Shown here one piece after another: positions 9,070 through 17,077 of a DNA stretch of 64,000 nt. The notes beneath the pieces were generated by a model that was not told the origin of the DNA, made no database searches, and worked only from the letters and a program-made list of their open reading frames with translations. The first letter of the stretch is position 1. Each line of letters opens with the position of its first letter. The translations under genes and the position numbers were made by a program. The stretch comes from Clostridium sp. CAG:510 (GTDB taxonomy: Bacteria; Bacillota; Clostridia; Lachnospirales; Lachnospiraceae), in assembly GCA_000434615.1 (NCBI GenBank), contig FR880815.1, forward strand, positions 49,725 to 113,724. The letters are read 5' to 3'.

Positions 9070-10359
9070 TTATCTCTTTTTTATAAGTTCTTCCGAATAG
9101 GTCTGAATTTCATCCATCTGGGATTTGTAATCAAAACCTGCATCACTCAGCATGGAAACGTAAAGGTTATACCAGAGCTTATCGTTAATATCAGACCATT
9201 CCGGTATGTAATTAGCGGAACGTGCATACTGCATCGTGTACTCAATCGTATCCATTGCATCCTTTTTCAAGGGGTCAATATTCACAACATTATCCAGAGA
9301 ATCTTTTACAGGCGGCGCCACCTTCCATTCAAAAAAGCCCTTTGTAACAGCCTCCAATGCTTTGTATGCCGTCGGGTCACCCTCCAGGGACTTTGCCATT
9401 ACCGTGGAAGCGGTCCAGTCAAAGCTCCATGCCCCGCCGTCATCACACACCGGCATGGGCGCATATCCTATTTCAAACTGTTCGCTCTCATCCATAGCGG
9501 CAATCTTACTTTCAAAATTGTCCTGCATACCGCCGAAGTACATTGCTACGCGCTGTTTTTCAAACCATACATTATTATCACCGAGACTTGCTACTTCCGC
9601 ATATCTGGGGCTTAAATTTTCCTCCACAATGGTCTGCAGATAGCCCATACCGGTTTTTGCTTCCTCGGAATTCAGTACAATGGTTTCACCGTCATCGGCA
9701 ATGATATCTCCGCCGCCTGCCCAGATAAATGTTTCAATATTGGGCCAGCCGTCCACAATAGTACCGTACACGGAATTTCCCTTATATTCCTTTCCGGAAA
9801 ACTGTCTGCAGATATCCAGAAATTCTTCCCATGTCCAGTCATCCGTAGCAGAAGGCATGTTTATTCCGAGTTCATTGAACATATCCTTGTTGTAGTAAAT
9901 AATCATGGGATTGGCAATCCAGGGAAGTCCCCAGTAAGAACCGTTATATTCTGCTGATGCCAAAACACCTTCATAATACATATCCGGTGTAAGTGTTTCA
10001 CTGCTTTCAAACTGCTTGGTCAAATCCGCCAAAGCACCCATTTCCGCATACTTAGATACCAGTTCCTGCGTCATCCAGAAAAAATCAGGACAATTATTTG
10101 CGGCAATCTTGGTTGAAATTTTCACATAATAATCAGAAGGAATACTGAGCACCTCTATACGATACTCTCCGTTTGCCTCCTCATTTACTTTGTCAATTAC
10201 TTCTTTGAACTCCTGCAGCTCTGTACCGGCAGCCCATGTGGCAAAAGTATAAACATTCTTTTCTTTCGTTTCCTTCCCACAGCCTGTCAGACACGAAGCC
10301 AGCATGGCGAACACAAGAAGTAAAGTAACCGTTTTTCCTGCATATCTTCTCTTTTTCAT
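9070..10359 (-). CDS. Extracellular sugar-binding lipoprotein (family 1)
   Basis: A 429-residue lipoprotein with lipobox CLTGC near residue 27 and the fold of family 1 solute-binding proteins (YTFATWAAGTELQEF; LPWIANPMIIYYNKDMFNELGI; WTWEEFLDICRQF). It would capture an oligosaccharide outside the cell for the two permeases that follow. It is the first gene of the operon, with a good ribosome site (AGGGAGG) and a strong promoter about 70 bp upstream. The substrate is most likely a mannose-containing oligosaccharide, inferred from GH130 in the same operon. Confidence 0.9.
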   Translation of the reverse strand: MKKRRYAGKTVTLLLVFAMLASCLTGCGKETKEKNVYTFATWAAGTELQEFKEVIDKVNEEANGEYRIEVLSIPSDYYVKISTKIAANNCPDFFWMTQELVSKYAEMGALADLTKQFESSETLTPDMYYEGVLASAEYNGSYWGLPWIANPMIIYYNKDMFNELGINMPSATDDWTWEEFLDICRQFSGKEYKGNSVYGTIVDGWPNIETFIWAGGGDIIADDGETIVLNSEEAKTGMGYLQTIVEENLSPRYAEVASLGDNNVWFEKQRVAMYFGGMQDNFESKIAAMDESEQFEIGYAPMPVCDDGGAWSFDWTASTVMAKSLEGDPTAYKALEAVTKGFFEWKVAPPVKDSLDNVVNIDPLKKDAMDTIEYTMQYARSANYIPEWSDINDKLWYNLYVSMLSDAGFDYKSQMDEIQTYSEELIKKR

Positions 10360-10430
10360 AACGTACCTCCCTTTTGTCTTTTTTATTCATTTGTGATTTG
10401 ATTTTGTAACTTTACATTTTATATTTTAGT

Positions 10431-10458
10431 ATTATCACAGTGGGAGTATTAATGTCAA
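10431..10458 (-). promoter_or_regulatory. Promoter of the mannoside operon
   Basis: On the minus strand TTGACA (10458-10453) and GATAAT (10436-10431) are 16 bases apart, a near-consensus vegetative promoter about 70 bp before the solute-binding gene. Confidence 0.8.
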
Positions 10459-10465
10459 GTATTTT

Positions 10466-10480
10466 TATACACTTTGTATA
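10466..10480. promoter_or_regulatory. Palindrome upstream of the operon promoter
   Basis: TATACA-CTT-TGTATA is a perfect 15-bp dyad 8 bp upstream of the -35 box. It is a candidate site for a regulator. It does not resemble a standard LacI-family or CcpA site, so ownership is open. The rest of 10360-10594 is AT-rich and shows no gene. Confidence 0.4.
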
Positions 10481-10591
10481 TTTCAATAGTTTTCAATTTG
10501 TTTTTTTATCTATTTTGCATAATTTTTATAACTGTACATTTTTGTGTTTCATAGTGATAAAAGTCTTGTTGCTCTTTGTTCCATGCAACTG

Positions 10592-10636
10592 AAAAAAGCA
10601 GGTTTAATCCGTTTTTCTTTCGGTTAAACCTGCTTT
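10592..10636 (-). terminator. Rho-independent terminator
   Basis: A 16-bp stem (AAAGCAGGTTTAA paired with TTAAACCTGCTTT plus CCG/CGG) is followed on the minus strand by TTTTTT. It ends the transcript of the small membrane-protein gene. Confidence 0.85.
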
Positions 10637-10668
10637 GCAGACAATAATATTCCATTATTCAGATAGTC

Positions 10669-11160
10669 CTAAAAAAGTGTGCACACCCATGCAATCAGGG
10701 CACAAACGGGAATATAGATAACAAAATGCAAAAGATGCGCCTTTTTGTTATAGCCGAACATATGCGGTCCTACTATGCCTTTTACTTCCGGATAAAAGTG
10801 AGGGAAGAAATTGGAGTGGCAGAGCAGCACCCAGTCGAAGAAAAGGATATCGTAGATTTCCATGCAGTAAAGTATCACAAGAAATCTTGCAAAGAATTTT
10901 AAGAATGTGAAACCGTTTCTTATACCGTCCCATATGGAAAGGACTGCTGCCCCCGCAAACAATAAAACTGCGATGACCGCTATCACCCAGCCGATAATGT
11001 GCGCGCCGCGAAATCTTTCCTTTTTATCGGGGATAACTGCTAAAATATCCTTGTGGGCGGAAGAGAAAAATCTCTTATCCTGAATAAATCCGACTCCACC
11101 GTACAGCACCAGAAAATATGCCGCCATAACCATAAGTGTTGCAACTATTGTGATTACCAT
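10669..11160 (-). CDS. Four-helix membrane protein of unknown function
   Basis: A 163-residue protein with four hydrophobic segments, at about residues 1-25, 52-75, 87-112 and 143-163. The loop HSNFFPHFYPEVKGIVGPHMFGYNKK contains several His and aromatic residues. I do not recognise the family. It is monocistronic: it has its own extended -10 promoter, an excellent AAAGGAGGT ribosome site and its own terminator. Confidence 0.75.
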   Translation of the reverse strand: MVITIVATLMVMAAYFLVLYGGVGFIQDKRFFSSAHKDILAVIPDKKERFRGAHIIGWVIAVIAVLLFAGAAVLSIWDGIRNGFTFLKFFARFLVILYCMEIYDILFFDWVLLCHSNFFPHFYPEVKGIVGPHMFGYNKKAHLLHFVIYIPVCALIAWVCTLF

Positions 11161-11203
11161 TTTGAACCTCCTTTAGTTACTCTTTTGTATTTCCGGCATG
11201 CTG

Positions 11204-11232
11204 ATTATAGCAGACTAACCAATCCATTACAA
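11204..11232 (-). promoter_or_regulatory. Promoter of the membrane-protein gene
   Basis: Minus strand TTGTAA (11232-11227), 17-base spacer, then TGC-TATAAT with TATAAT at 11209-11204 (extended -10). Confidence 0.75.
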
Positions 11233-11316
11233 TATTCTTCAAGTTTGGGGGTTCTTTTCGCTTTCACCATAAGCATCATTGGGCAAGGCTTCCTTTTATG
11301 GGGGCTGTTTTCCGCT

Positions 11317-11570
11317 TTACGTGTATCCCAGCATTTTCTTTCATATCCGCGTAAACTTTTTTCAGTACTTACGCGGATTTCGCAACTCTCCTTCTATTTC
11401 CACGTAATTTTTTTCCAGCCCTTACGCGGATTTTGGGACTCTCCTTCTGTTTCCATGTAATTTTTTTCCAACCTTTACGCGGATTATGAGTTCTTCCTTC
11501 CATATCCGCGTAAACCGTTTTCAATTCTTACGTGTATTTCATAAGCTGTTCTTATTTCCGCGTAAATCAC
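11317..11570. repeat. Tandem array of about 53-bp palindromic units
   Basis: Four full units and two partial ones occur at a period of about 50-54 bp. Each full unit is an inverted repeat of the form ATCCGCGTAA, about 15 bases, TTACGCGGAT: units at 11343-11380, 11396-11434, 11450-11485 and 11502-11539, with half units at 11317-11326 and 11555-11567. A shared CTCTCCTTCT-like spacer follows two of the units. The first and fourth units have the best-conserved left arms; left arms of units 2 and 3 carry changes (CACGTAA, CATGTAA). It fills the gap between the membrane-protein gene and the XRE gene. No ORF is present. Confidence 0.75.
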
Positions 11571-11589
11571 TTTTTTCCGCCACTCACAC

Positions 11590-12336
11590 TCATTCATATT
11601 TCTTGCCTGTATAATAAATAGGAATAAATAGGGAAAAGACAACTACAAGGATAATGGGTAAAAACATTAACTCACTTATGGGGAGTTTATCAAGAATAAA
11701 TGTTACTGCCGGATAGCCAATCATAACAGTACCGCTCCATATTCTTAGGGCGTTTATAATGTGAGGCCAGTTGCTATTGTTAAAATGGATGCCCGGGATA
11801 TTCATTTTTACAATTCCGTCTGTATAAAATGAAATTTTGTTTTCGTCATAATATACCGGGATTTTTTCCTTGGCAAAAATCCAGAAATAAATTCCGAAAA
11901 ATACTGCTATTCCTTCAACCGTCCACATGTGAACGGAGGCTCTTTCCATATCCACGCCCAGCAAAAACAACAGAATGCATTCCAATGCCACTAGAAGCAC
12001 AAAAGCAGAAACGGTAACTATCCGTAATTTCAACATTGTTCGCTTCATTGCAGAACGTTGTTCATTTCCTATGGTTAATGTCTCCTGCATCATTTTTTCC
12101 ACATTGTCTTCTTTTTCGTCCATGTCCGTCTTCCTTCCCTGAACCAGCTCTGTTACGGAAACGTCCAGAATAAGCGACAATGGCTCCAAAAGAGTGATAT
12201 CAGGATAGCTTATACCCCGTTCCCATTTGCTGACAGCTTTGTCGGAAACAAGAAGTTTATCTGCCAACTCCTTCTGCGTCATGTTTTTTTCTTTCCGAAG
12301 TTTACAAATAAACAAACCAAATTCCACCTTATCCAT
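11590..12336 (-). CDS. XRE-family regulator with C-terminal membrane domain
   Basis: A 248-residue protein. Residues about 5-60 form a Cro/CI-type helix-turn-helix (FICKLRKEKNMTQKELADKL, then SDKAVSKWERGISYPDITLL). The C-terminal half has about four membrane helices, so this is a membrane-tethered regulator, a type common in Clostridia. The ATG at 12336 is chosen because AGGAGGG sits 6 bases upstream; an in-frame ATG at 12354 overlaps that site. Its target is not apparent. The next gene upstream is a YczE-like membrane protein transcribed the same way. Confidence 0.85.
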   Translation of the reverse strand: MDKVEFGLFICKLRKEKNMTQKELADKLLVSDKAVSKWERGISYPDITLLEPLSLILDVSVTELVQGRKTDMDEKEDNVEKMMQETLTIGNEQRSAMKRTMLKLRIVTVSAFVLLVALECILLFLLGVDMERASVHMWTVEGIAVFFGIYFWIFAKEKIPVYYDENKISFYTDGIVKMNIPGIHFNNSNWPHIINALRIWSGTVMIGYPAVTFILDKLPISELMFLPIILVVVFSLFIPIYYTGKKYE

Positions 12337-12451
12337 TGGTTCCCTCCTGTTCATTCCGACATGATTATGACACGGCGGGTTGTATTTTCCAACCGACTGT
12401 TAAGCTACCTATAGTTTTGACTCTACCGTCGGTTTATTTTTCCTGCAAATC

Positions 12452-13066
12452 TTATATCCGCAAAGCCTTTTTTGCCTTACCGTTTACAAACTGTATTATG
12501 GGACCGGATATGAGTATGGTAACGACCGTGCAAATCCCGAATTTTCCGCCGAGCAGAACACCGATTATAACCATCAGCGCATCCAGTACCATGCGGACTG
12601 TTTTTACCTGCCAGTTATTCTTTTCCGCAAGCGCAAATGTCAACGCCTCGTAGGAGCCTCTTCCCAGCGACGCCGAAGCATACAGGCCCGTTCCTGCCGC
12701 AAAAAGAACGATGCCCAGCAGCATAATGAGCAGATTAAGCCATAGATACTCACTGTAAACATGGCAATTTGCAAACAAATCCACGCAGACACTGTATACC
12801 ACCTGATACAGGATTGTGCCTATGTGAATTTGCTTTCTGTCATAAAAAAGGGCAAACAAAATCATGACAACCGCCACTGCAAACGATGCCATTCCCATGC
12901 TTATATGAAATGTCTGAGAAATTCCCTGCCACAGCACGGCAAGGGTTGCCCCGCCAAATCCCGCATATAAAGCAAGCGTGATGCCGTAAGCTGCAATGAT
13001 GGAGCCTGCCACAATCACTATGATTTTTTTAAGTAAATTTCCTGAAAACAAAGTTTTTTCTTTCAT
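12452..13066 (-). CDS. YczE/YitT-like integral membrane protein
   Basis: A 204-residue protein with about six hydrophobic segments and the conserved ALYAGFGGATLAVLWQGISQ near residue 35 and LYASASLGRGSYEALTFAL near residue 125, as in the YczE/YyaS/YitT membrane family. The family function is poorly known; some Bacillus members affect lipopeptide production. The ATG at 13066 follows AAGGAAG; a longer frame from 13099 has no ribosome site. It lies 20 bp after the stop of the small gene upstream and is probably co-transcribed with it. Confidence 0.8.
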   Translation of the reverse strand: MKEKTLFSGNLLKKIIVIVAGSIIAAYGITLALYAGFGGATLAVLWQGISQTFHISMGMASFAVAVVMILFALFYDRKQIHIGTILYQVVYSVCVDLFANCHVYSEYLWLNLLIMLLGIVLFAAGTGLYASASLGRGSYEALTFALAEKNNWQVKTVRMVLDALMVIIGVLLGGKFGICTVVTILISGPIIQFVNGKAKKALRI

Positions 13067-13086
13067 CACATCTTCCTTTGCGGATT

Positions 13087-13440
13087 TTAAAAACACCAAT
13101 CAAGCTGTTCTTTTTCTACCCCTAATTCCATGCATTTTTTGCATACAGACTTCTTTTCTTCTTTATTTTCAAGATGGTATTTTAAAACAACATCCTTAAG
13201 CACAATATACTTATAAACAGCATCCTGAATGTCCACGTACCAAACCATTCCTGATACAGAAGACCGACTTAATGCCTTTGAAAGGTGTTCCGGAAACTCT
13301 TCGCAACTGCTGGTAAAGGAAATGGCAGTCCAGTATTTGGGCGTGTTATTTGTCTTCCAGATTTCAACCTTAACAATCTCAATTTCATCTAAAATCTTTT
13401 CATCCTGAATGCTTTCTTTAATAATTAATCCGGTATACAT
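13087..13440 (-). CDS. Small protein of unknown function with C-terminal Cys residues
   Basis: A 117-residue soluble protein with a good AGAAGGA ribosome site. It ends in CKKCMELGVEKEQLDWCF, where three cysteines could bind a metal. The rest alternates strand-like and helical segments with no recognised domain. It appears to form a two-gene unit with the YczE-like gene. Confidence 0.6.
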   Translation of the reverse strand: MYTGLIIKESIQDEKILDEIEIVKVEIWKTNNTPKYWTAISFTSSCEEFPEHLSKALSRSSVSGMVWYVDIQDAVYKYIVLKDVVLKYHLENKEEKKSVCKKCMELGVEKEQLDWCF

Positions 13441-13521
13441 AATTCCTTCTCATCCTTTCTGTTTTCTTATTTTGAGAAATATATTCTTAAACTCCATTTA
13501 CAAATATTTCCAAAAATTCAA

Positions 13522-14049
13522 TTAAAGAGTAATGCCGTTTTTTCCGCCCGTATATAGCGCATGGATTAGCAAAGTCAGTTCTTCCAGCGATATGTCTTTG
13601 TCGCGTTTCAGCCACAGCCGGTACATGGACAGTGATATCGTCATGTGAAATTCCGAAATATAAGATTGCAACGGACTATTATTTATGGTTTCCTCCCTTT
13701 CCGGGAGAAGTTCCTTCATTAACCTGTCCTGAAAATGAACACCGCCGAACGGACCCAGCAATACCTTTAAGTACTGTTCTTTTTCCGACAGCAATCGCAA
13801 CAGGTCTGTTTGTGTATGCGTTCCGCTGTTTAATCCTTTCTTAATGTAATGAATTACATCATCTTCTATGTAAATAAGTAACGCATAAATATCCTGAAAA
13901 TACTCGTAAAAAGTACTGCGGTTATAACCTGCGGCAGCAATAACATCTTTTACATGAATTTTTTCAATGGGACGCTCCCTGTATAAATCACAAAACGCGG
14001 CAATAATATTCTTTTTTGTCTGTTCCGTCACTTCCGGCTGCTTTTTCAT
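13522..14049 (-). CDS. TetR-family transcriptional regulator
   Basis: A 175-residue protein. The N-terminal helix-turn-helix spans residues about 10-57 (TKKNIIAAFCDLYRERPIEKI; VKDVIAAAGYNRSTFYEYF). The C-terminal ligand-binding domain is short and unassigned. It is divergent from the flavodoxin gene 105 bp away, which suggests that it represses that gene and itself through the inverted half-sites between them. Confidence 0.88.
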   Translation of the reverse strand: MKKQPEVTEQTKKNIIAAFCDLYRERPIEKIHVKDVIAAAGYNRSTFYEYFQDIYALLIYIEDDVIHYIKKGLNSGTHTQTDLLRLLSEKEQYLKVLLGPFGGVHFQDRLMKELLPEREETINNSPLQSYISEFHMTISLSMYRLWLKRDKDISLEELTLLIHALYTGGKNGITL

Positions 14050-14059
14050 AAGTTCCTCC

Positions 14060-14137
14060 GTCCGACATTTTCACTGTAACTGATGGTTGATGATGAGTTT
14101 AAGTCACTTTATAATACTATACAACATGATGTCGGAC
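14060..14137. promoter_or_regulatory. Divergent control region: flavodoxin promoter and paired half-sites
   Basis: TTGATG (14087-14092), 17 bases and TATAAT (14110-14115) form a plus-strand promoter for the flavodoxin gene. GTCCGACAT (14060-14068) and its exact reverse complement ATGTCGGAC (14129-14137) flank the promoter; each centre is itself a small dyad (GTC-n-GAC). They are good candidates for TetR operator sites. Confidence 0.65.
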
Positions 14138-14154
14138 AAAGAAAGGATGATTTT

Positions 14155-14616
14155 ATGAAGCCAATTATCATTTACTACTCACGTTCCGGTAACACGGAAA
14201 AAATTGCATTACAGGCTAAAGAAGATTTGAATTGTGAAGCAATCAAGATTGTACCGGAAGAAGCTTACGGAAATTACATTTCCGCCTGCCTGCGGGTGAC
14301 AAAAGAGAAGAAAGCGCCTGTCGCTCCGGCATTTTTGACTCCTATTCCGGATTTAAGCGGTTATGACGTGATTTTGCTCGGATATCCCATCTGGGCACAG
14401 GACATTCCCCGCTTTGTAGCGGATTTTATTGAAAAATGCGACCTGACCGGTAAAACTGTCGTTCCTTTTGCCACCTACGGTATGAGCGGTATCAACTGGA
14501 CCATGAAGCACTTAAAACAACTCTGTGTGAATGCAGGTATTAAACTTCCTTTCGACAGCGGTGTTTTCAAAAAAGGAAATTATGAACAATGGATTACCGA
14601 TGTGAAAAACTTATAA
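14155..14616 (+). CDS. Flavodoxin
   Basis: A 153-residue flavodoxin-fold protein. The FMN phosphate loop is SRSGNTEKIA near residue 8, and the flavin-contacting loops are YPIWAQDIPR (about 80-90) and ATYGMSG (about 110). It would transfer electrons or reduce quinones or aromatics in the cytoplasm. The start at 14155 follows GAAAGGATG; a longer frame from 14083 runs through the promoter and is unlikely. Control by the divergent TetR regulator suggests a response to a toxic compound or redox stress. Confidence 0.88.
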   Translation: MKPIIIYYSRSGNTEKIALQAKEDLNCEAIKIVPEEAYGNYISACLRVTKEKKAPVAPAFLTPIPDLSGYDVILLGYPIWAQDIPRFVADFIEKCDLTGKTVVPFATYGMSGINWTMKHLKQLCVNAGIKLPFDSGVFKKGNYEQWITDVKNL

Positions 14617-14633
14617 CCCATTGTGCAGGCATT

Positions 14634-15140
14634 TCAGCAGGTTATCAGAGCTTTGTATAATCGCTCCTTCGACGCGCCCGGTGTTTCGTCCAGAGCATAT
14701 GCAAATTCATCAATTAACAGCTTCTCAACCTGATTTTTATAAACGGACTCTCTTTGTCCGAATTTTTTGCCGTCTTCTTTTATCTTTTTCTCCTTCTGGC
14801 ACAATTCTTTGAATAAAATAAGATGGTCCGTCACGTCGTATTTGGTCAGCAGCTCATCATAATGGGCCGTCAACTGGGTCTGTTTTGCGGCGCAAAAGGG
14901 CTTTGTCTGCATACTTTCCAGTTCCGCCAGATACCGATAGGCTTCCTGTCGGGAAATGATGTTTCTCATAGAGGCACTTGCACCGACGGGGACATAAAAC
15001 CGGGAATTGTTCGTTGCGCATAAGGGGCGCAATGTGTAATACTCTTTTTCTTTGTCCGAAGAAAAGCCGATTTTTCCGATTGCTTCCACTTCACATATTC
15101 CGATATTTCTATACATGACATGTTCTCCAATCCGAAACAT
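14634..15140 (-). CDS. CarD-family transcriptional regulator
   Basis: A 168-residue protein. Residues 1-65 match the CarD/CdnL/TRCF RNA-polymerase-interaction domain (MFRIGEHVMYRNIGICEVEA; YYTLRPL; RFYVPV). The C-terminal half is helical and basic, as in the DNA-contacting part of CarD proteins. Family members bind the RNA polymerase beta subunit and stabilise open promoter complexes. It is convergent with the flavodoxin gene (17 bp between stops) and has a GGAGGAA ribosome site. Confidence 0.88.
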   Translation of the reverse strand: MFRIGEHVMYRNIGICEVEAIGKIGFSSDKEKEYYTLRPLCATNNSRFYVPVGASASMRNIISRQEAYRYLAELESMQTKPFCAAKQTQLTAHYDELLTKYDVTDHLILFKELCQKEKKIKEDGKKFGQRESVYKNQVEKLLIDEFAYALDETPGASKERLYKALITC

Positions 15141-15292
15141 TCCTTTATTCCTCCGCTTCTGAAAATATATGTATATTTTATCATAATTCCGAGCAGATTT
15201 TCAAAGGCACTTTTTCACAAACTTAGATGCTTATACAGTGGTAAAAATGACAACCACCCACTTTGAACCTCCTTATTTTTCCTGAATAACGT
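15141..15292. other. Spacer upstream of carD
   Basis: No gene is convincing here. On the minus strand AAGGAGGTTCAAAG near 15262-15275 is a good ribosome-site sequence followed by a 12-codon GTG frame that stops quickly. It resembles the start region of the membrane-protein gene at 11160 and may be a gene remnant. Confidence 0.3.
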
Positions 15293-15342
15293 AAAAATCC
15301 GCAAACGGTCTTAACAAAATTTTAAGTCCGTTTACGGATTTT
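15293..15342 (-). terminator. Rho-independent terminator
   Basis: AAAATCCGCAAACGG pairs with CCGTTTACGGATTTT (one mismatch) across a loop of about 19 bases, with T residues after the stem on the minus strand. It ends the TetR-hydrolase transcript. Confidence 0.7.
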
Positions 15343-15359
15343 AGCAAGTCAATATAAGG

Positions 15360-16277
15360 TTACTCCGCCATCCATTTCTTAATAATTCTTGTTACGTTTC
15401 TTTCGATGTCAATACGGGTTTCCTTGCATTCGCGGGGATATTTTCTGCCGGCAGCAAATACGCGGGTCATCAGATCGCCGCCTATCGGCAGCATGGTTTT
15501 TACCATGCCTTCCGGGAATACAAAATGGGTGCCGTGCTTGTAAACAAAAGCCTCCACCTTGCATTCGTGAGGATGGGTTTTCAGTCTTTCTTCCATACGT
15601 CTGACATATTTTGCGGCTTCCCACAAAACATCATCCTCTGCAGCCACTAAAATAAGAGTGCCTTTTATATTTTCCACCTTGATAAGTTCTTCTTCCTGAA
15701 CAGGATGTTTCTTCTCGGACTCCCGGAACATATTAACAGATGCCACAATGTCCTTTCCTTCCTTGCTTTCCTCCTGCATTTTTCTACCGTATTCAGGATG
15801 TCTGTACGCATAGGGCAGGTAAGGAAGGGGCTTCCCGTGATAAGAAACCGAAGACTCTCCTTCGCCGGGCCATTCCGTAACGCCGTCTCTCTTTCCCTGA
15901 TAAAATCCTTCCATGACAAAGTCAGCCGGGGTAAGGGCAAGTGTAAGGGTAATGTCGGGAATATAAGAAGCCGCAATAAGGGAAAGCATTCCCGTAGTGG
16001 AAGCGCCGGAAATTGCGATTTTTTCATTTCCTCTTTCTTTTAAGAATTTAACAGCTTCTTCCATTCTTTCAAGAGGGTAATTATGATGACCATAATCTTT
16101 TTGGGCAGGGCTCATGGTAAGCACGTTAATATGAAAGGTTTTCTGAAGCCACTTTACAGCCGATTTTGCCATGAAATCCTCAGTATCATCACCGTACATG
16201 CCGATGATGGCAGCCTTTGCACCTTCTACCGGCCAGTAGCAGCCGTAAAATCTCTCTGTTTCTCTTATTTTTTCCAT
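15360..16277 (-). CDS. Alpha/beta hydrolase, BAAT C-terminal (acyl-CoA thioester hydrolase) type
   Basis: A 305-residue cytoplasmic hydrolase. The nucleophile elbow is GASTTG near residue 95, the acid probably lies in LVAAEDDVLW near 215, and the catalytic His in YKHGTHFVFPEG near 262. The layout fits the bile-acid-CoA:amino acid N-acyltransferase/thioesterase C-terminal family; the bacterial substrate is unknown. It begins 16 bp after the stop of the TetR gene and is co-transcribed with it, so its substrate or product may be the inducer. Confidence 0.75.
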   Translation of the reverse strand: MEKIRETERFYGCYWPVEGAKAAIIGMYGDDTEDFMAKSAVKWLQKTFHINVLTMSPAQKDYGHHNYPLERMEEAVKFLKERGNEKIAISGASTTGMLSLIAASYIPDITLTLALTPADFVMEGFYQGKRDGVTEWPGEGESSVSYHGKPLPYLPYAYRHPEYGRKMQEESKEGKDIVASVNMFRESEKKHPVQEEELIKVENIKGTLILVAAEDDVLWEAAKYVRRMEERLKTHPHECKVEAFVYKHGTHFVFPEGMVKTMLPIGGDLMTRVFAAGRKYPRECKETRIDIERNVTRIIKKWMAE

Positions 16278-16293
16278 TGCTTTTCCTCCTTTT

Positions 16294-16887
16294 TCAGTCT
16301 GTCCGACCGAAAATCTCGTATATAATACTATCTCTCATACGTTCCATGGTTTCCTCGTAGCCGGCTTTGTGCAGCATTTCCCTGCCTTCCGCTGCGAGAA
16401 CATAAATTTTAATCAGATTGGTAACCACCGCAATATTCACATCCTGCCGGACCCCTTCCACATATTGGAAAAACCGGTTGGTGATAACCGTTTCTTTAGA
16501 AAGATTGGGACCTACCTGCTCGGGGACCATTTTCAAAAGCCTCTCCTCATCCTCCGGTGTAAGGCTCGGAAACACCGTGTATTTTTCATCAATCATAAAT
16601 TTCAGATACGTTCTTACCTCTGCGGGGCCCGTCTTTTCCTTTCCGTTCAATGCTTCTTTGATAAACTGGGGAATAAGCCTGCGCCGATACTCCATGACCT
16701 CACATACATAGGCTTCCTTGGATGGAAAAAAATTGTAGAAGGTGCTCACGCCGATGCCTGCTGCCTCTGTGATTTTAGCAACTGACATATGTGTCATGCC
16801 GTATTCCTTTAACAAATCAAAACCTGCTTCCAACATTTTTTCCCGGTATCCTGCCCGTTCTTCCTCAGAAAATACCCTCTTTGCCAT
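16294..16887 (-). CDS. TetR-family transcriptional regulator (autoregulated)
   Basis: A 197-residue protein with a TetR helix-turn-helix (residues about 10-55: MLEAGFDLLKEYGMTHMSVA, then GIGVSTFYNFFPSKEAYVCEVM). It heads a two-gene operon with the BAAT-type hydrolase. Its promoter is flanked by two copies of the same inverted repeat, so autorepression is likely. The ribosome region contains GGAAAGGCATGG, a motif shared with dnaA, rnpA, mnmG and rsmG, plus a GGAGG-like element. Confidence 0.9.
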   Translation of the reverse strand: MAKRVFSEEERAGYREKMLEAGFDLLKEYGMTHMSVAKITEAAGIGVSTFYNFFPSKEAYVCEVMEYRRRLIPQFIKEALNGKEKTGPAEVRTYLKFMIDEKYTVFPSLTPEDEERLLKMVPEQVGPNLSKETVITNRFFQYVEGVRQDVNIAVVTNLIKIYVLAAEGREMLHKAGYEETMERMRDSIIYEIFGRTD

Positions 16888-16938
16888 TTAATCCTCCATG
16901 CCTTTCCATTATTCGTAAATGAGAAATTCCTTTTGTTT

Positions 16939-17035
16939 ATACGAATATTTTTTCTGTTTCATTCGTATTCATATTAGCCTGTGCTAACTCACATGTCAAC
17001 ACATTTTGCGAATATTTTTCAAATTTTATTCGTAT
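16939..17035 (-). promoter_or_regulatory. Promoter bracketed by two identical operators
   Basis: On the minus strand TTGACA (16999-16994), 17 bases, TAATAT (16976-16971) form a strong promoter. ATACGAAT (16939-16946) and ATTCGTAT (16961-16968) are separated by 14 bases. TGCGAAT (17007-17013) and ATTCGTAT (17028-17035) repeat the same pattern with the same 14-base gap. One copy overlaps the transcription start and the other lies upstream, as expected for TetR repression. Confidence 0.75.
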
Positions 17036-17077
17036 ACATACTTTATCTTATTCTGTTTGTTCATACCAACACCTTCC

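Noticed and set aside
11317..11570. CRISPR array
   Set aside because: Units are palindromic with similar, not unique, spacers, the repeats are degenerate, and no cas gene is near.
12389..12436. Inverted repeat AACCGAC...GTCGGTT as terminator of the YczE-like gene
   Set aside because: The T run is on the wrong side for the minus-strand gene and no plus-strand gene ends here; function unclear.
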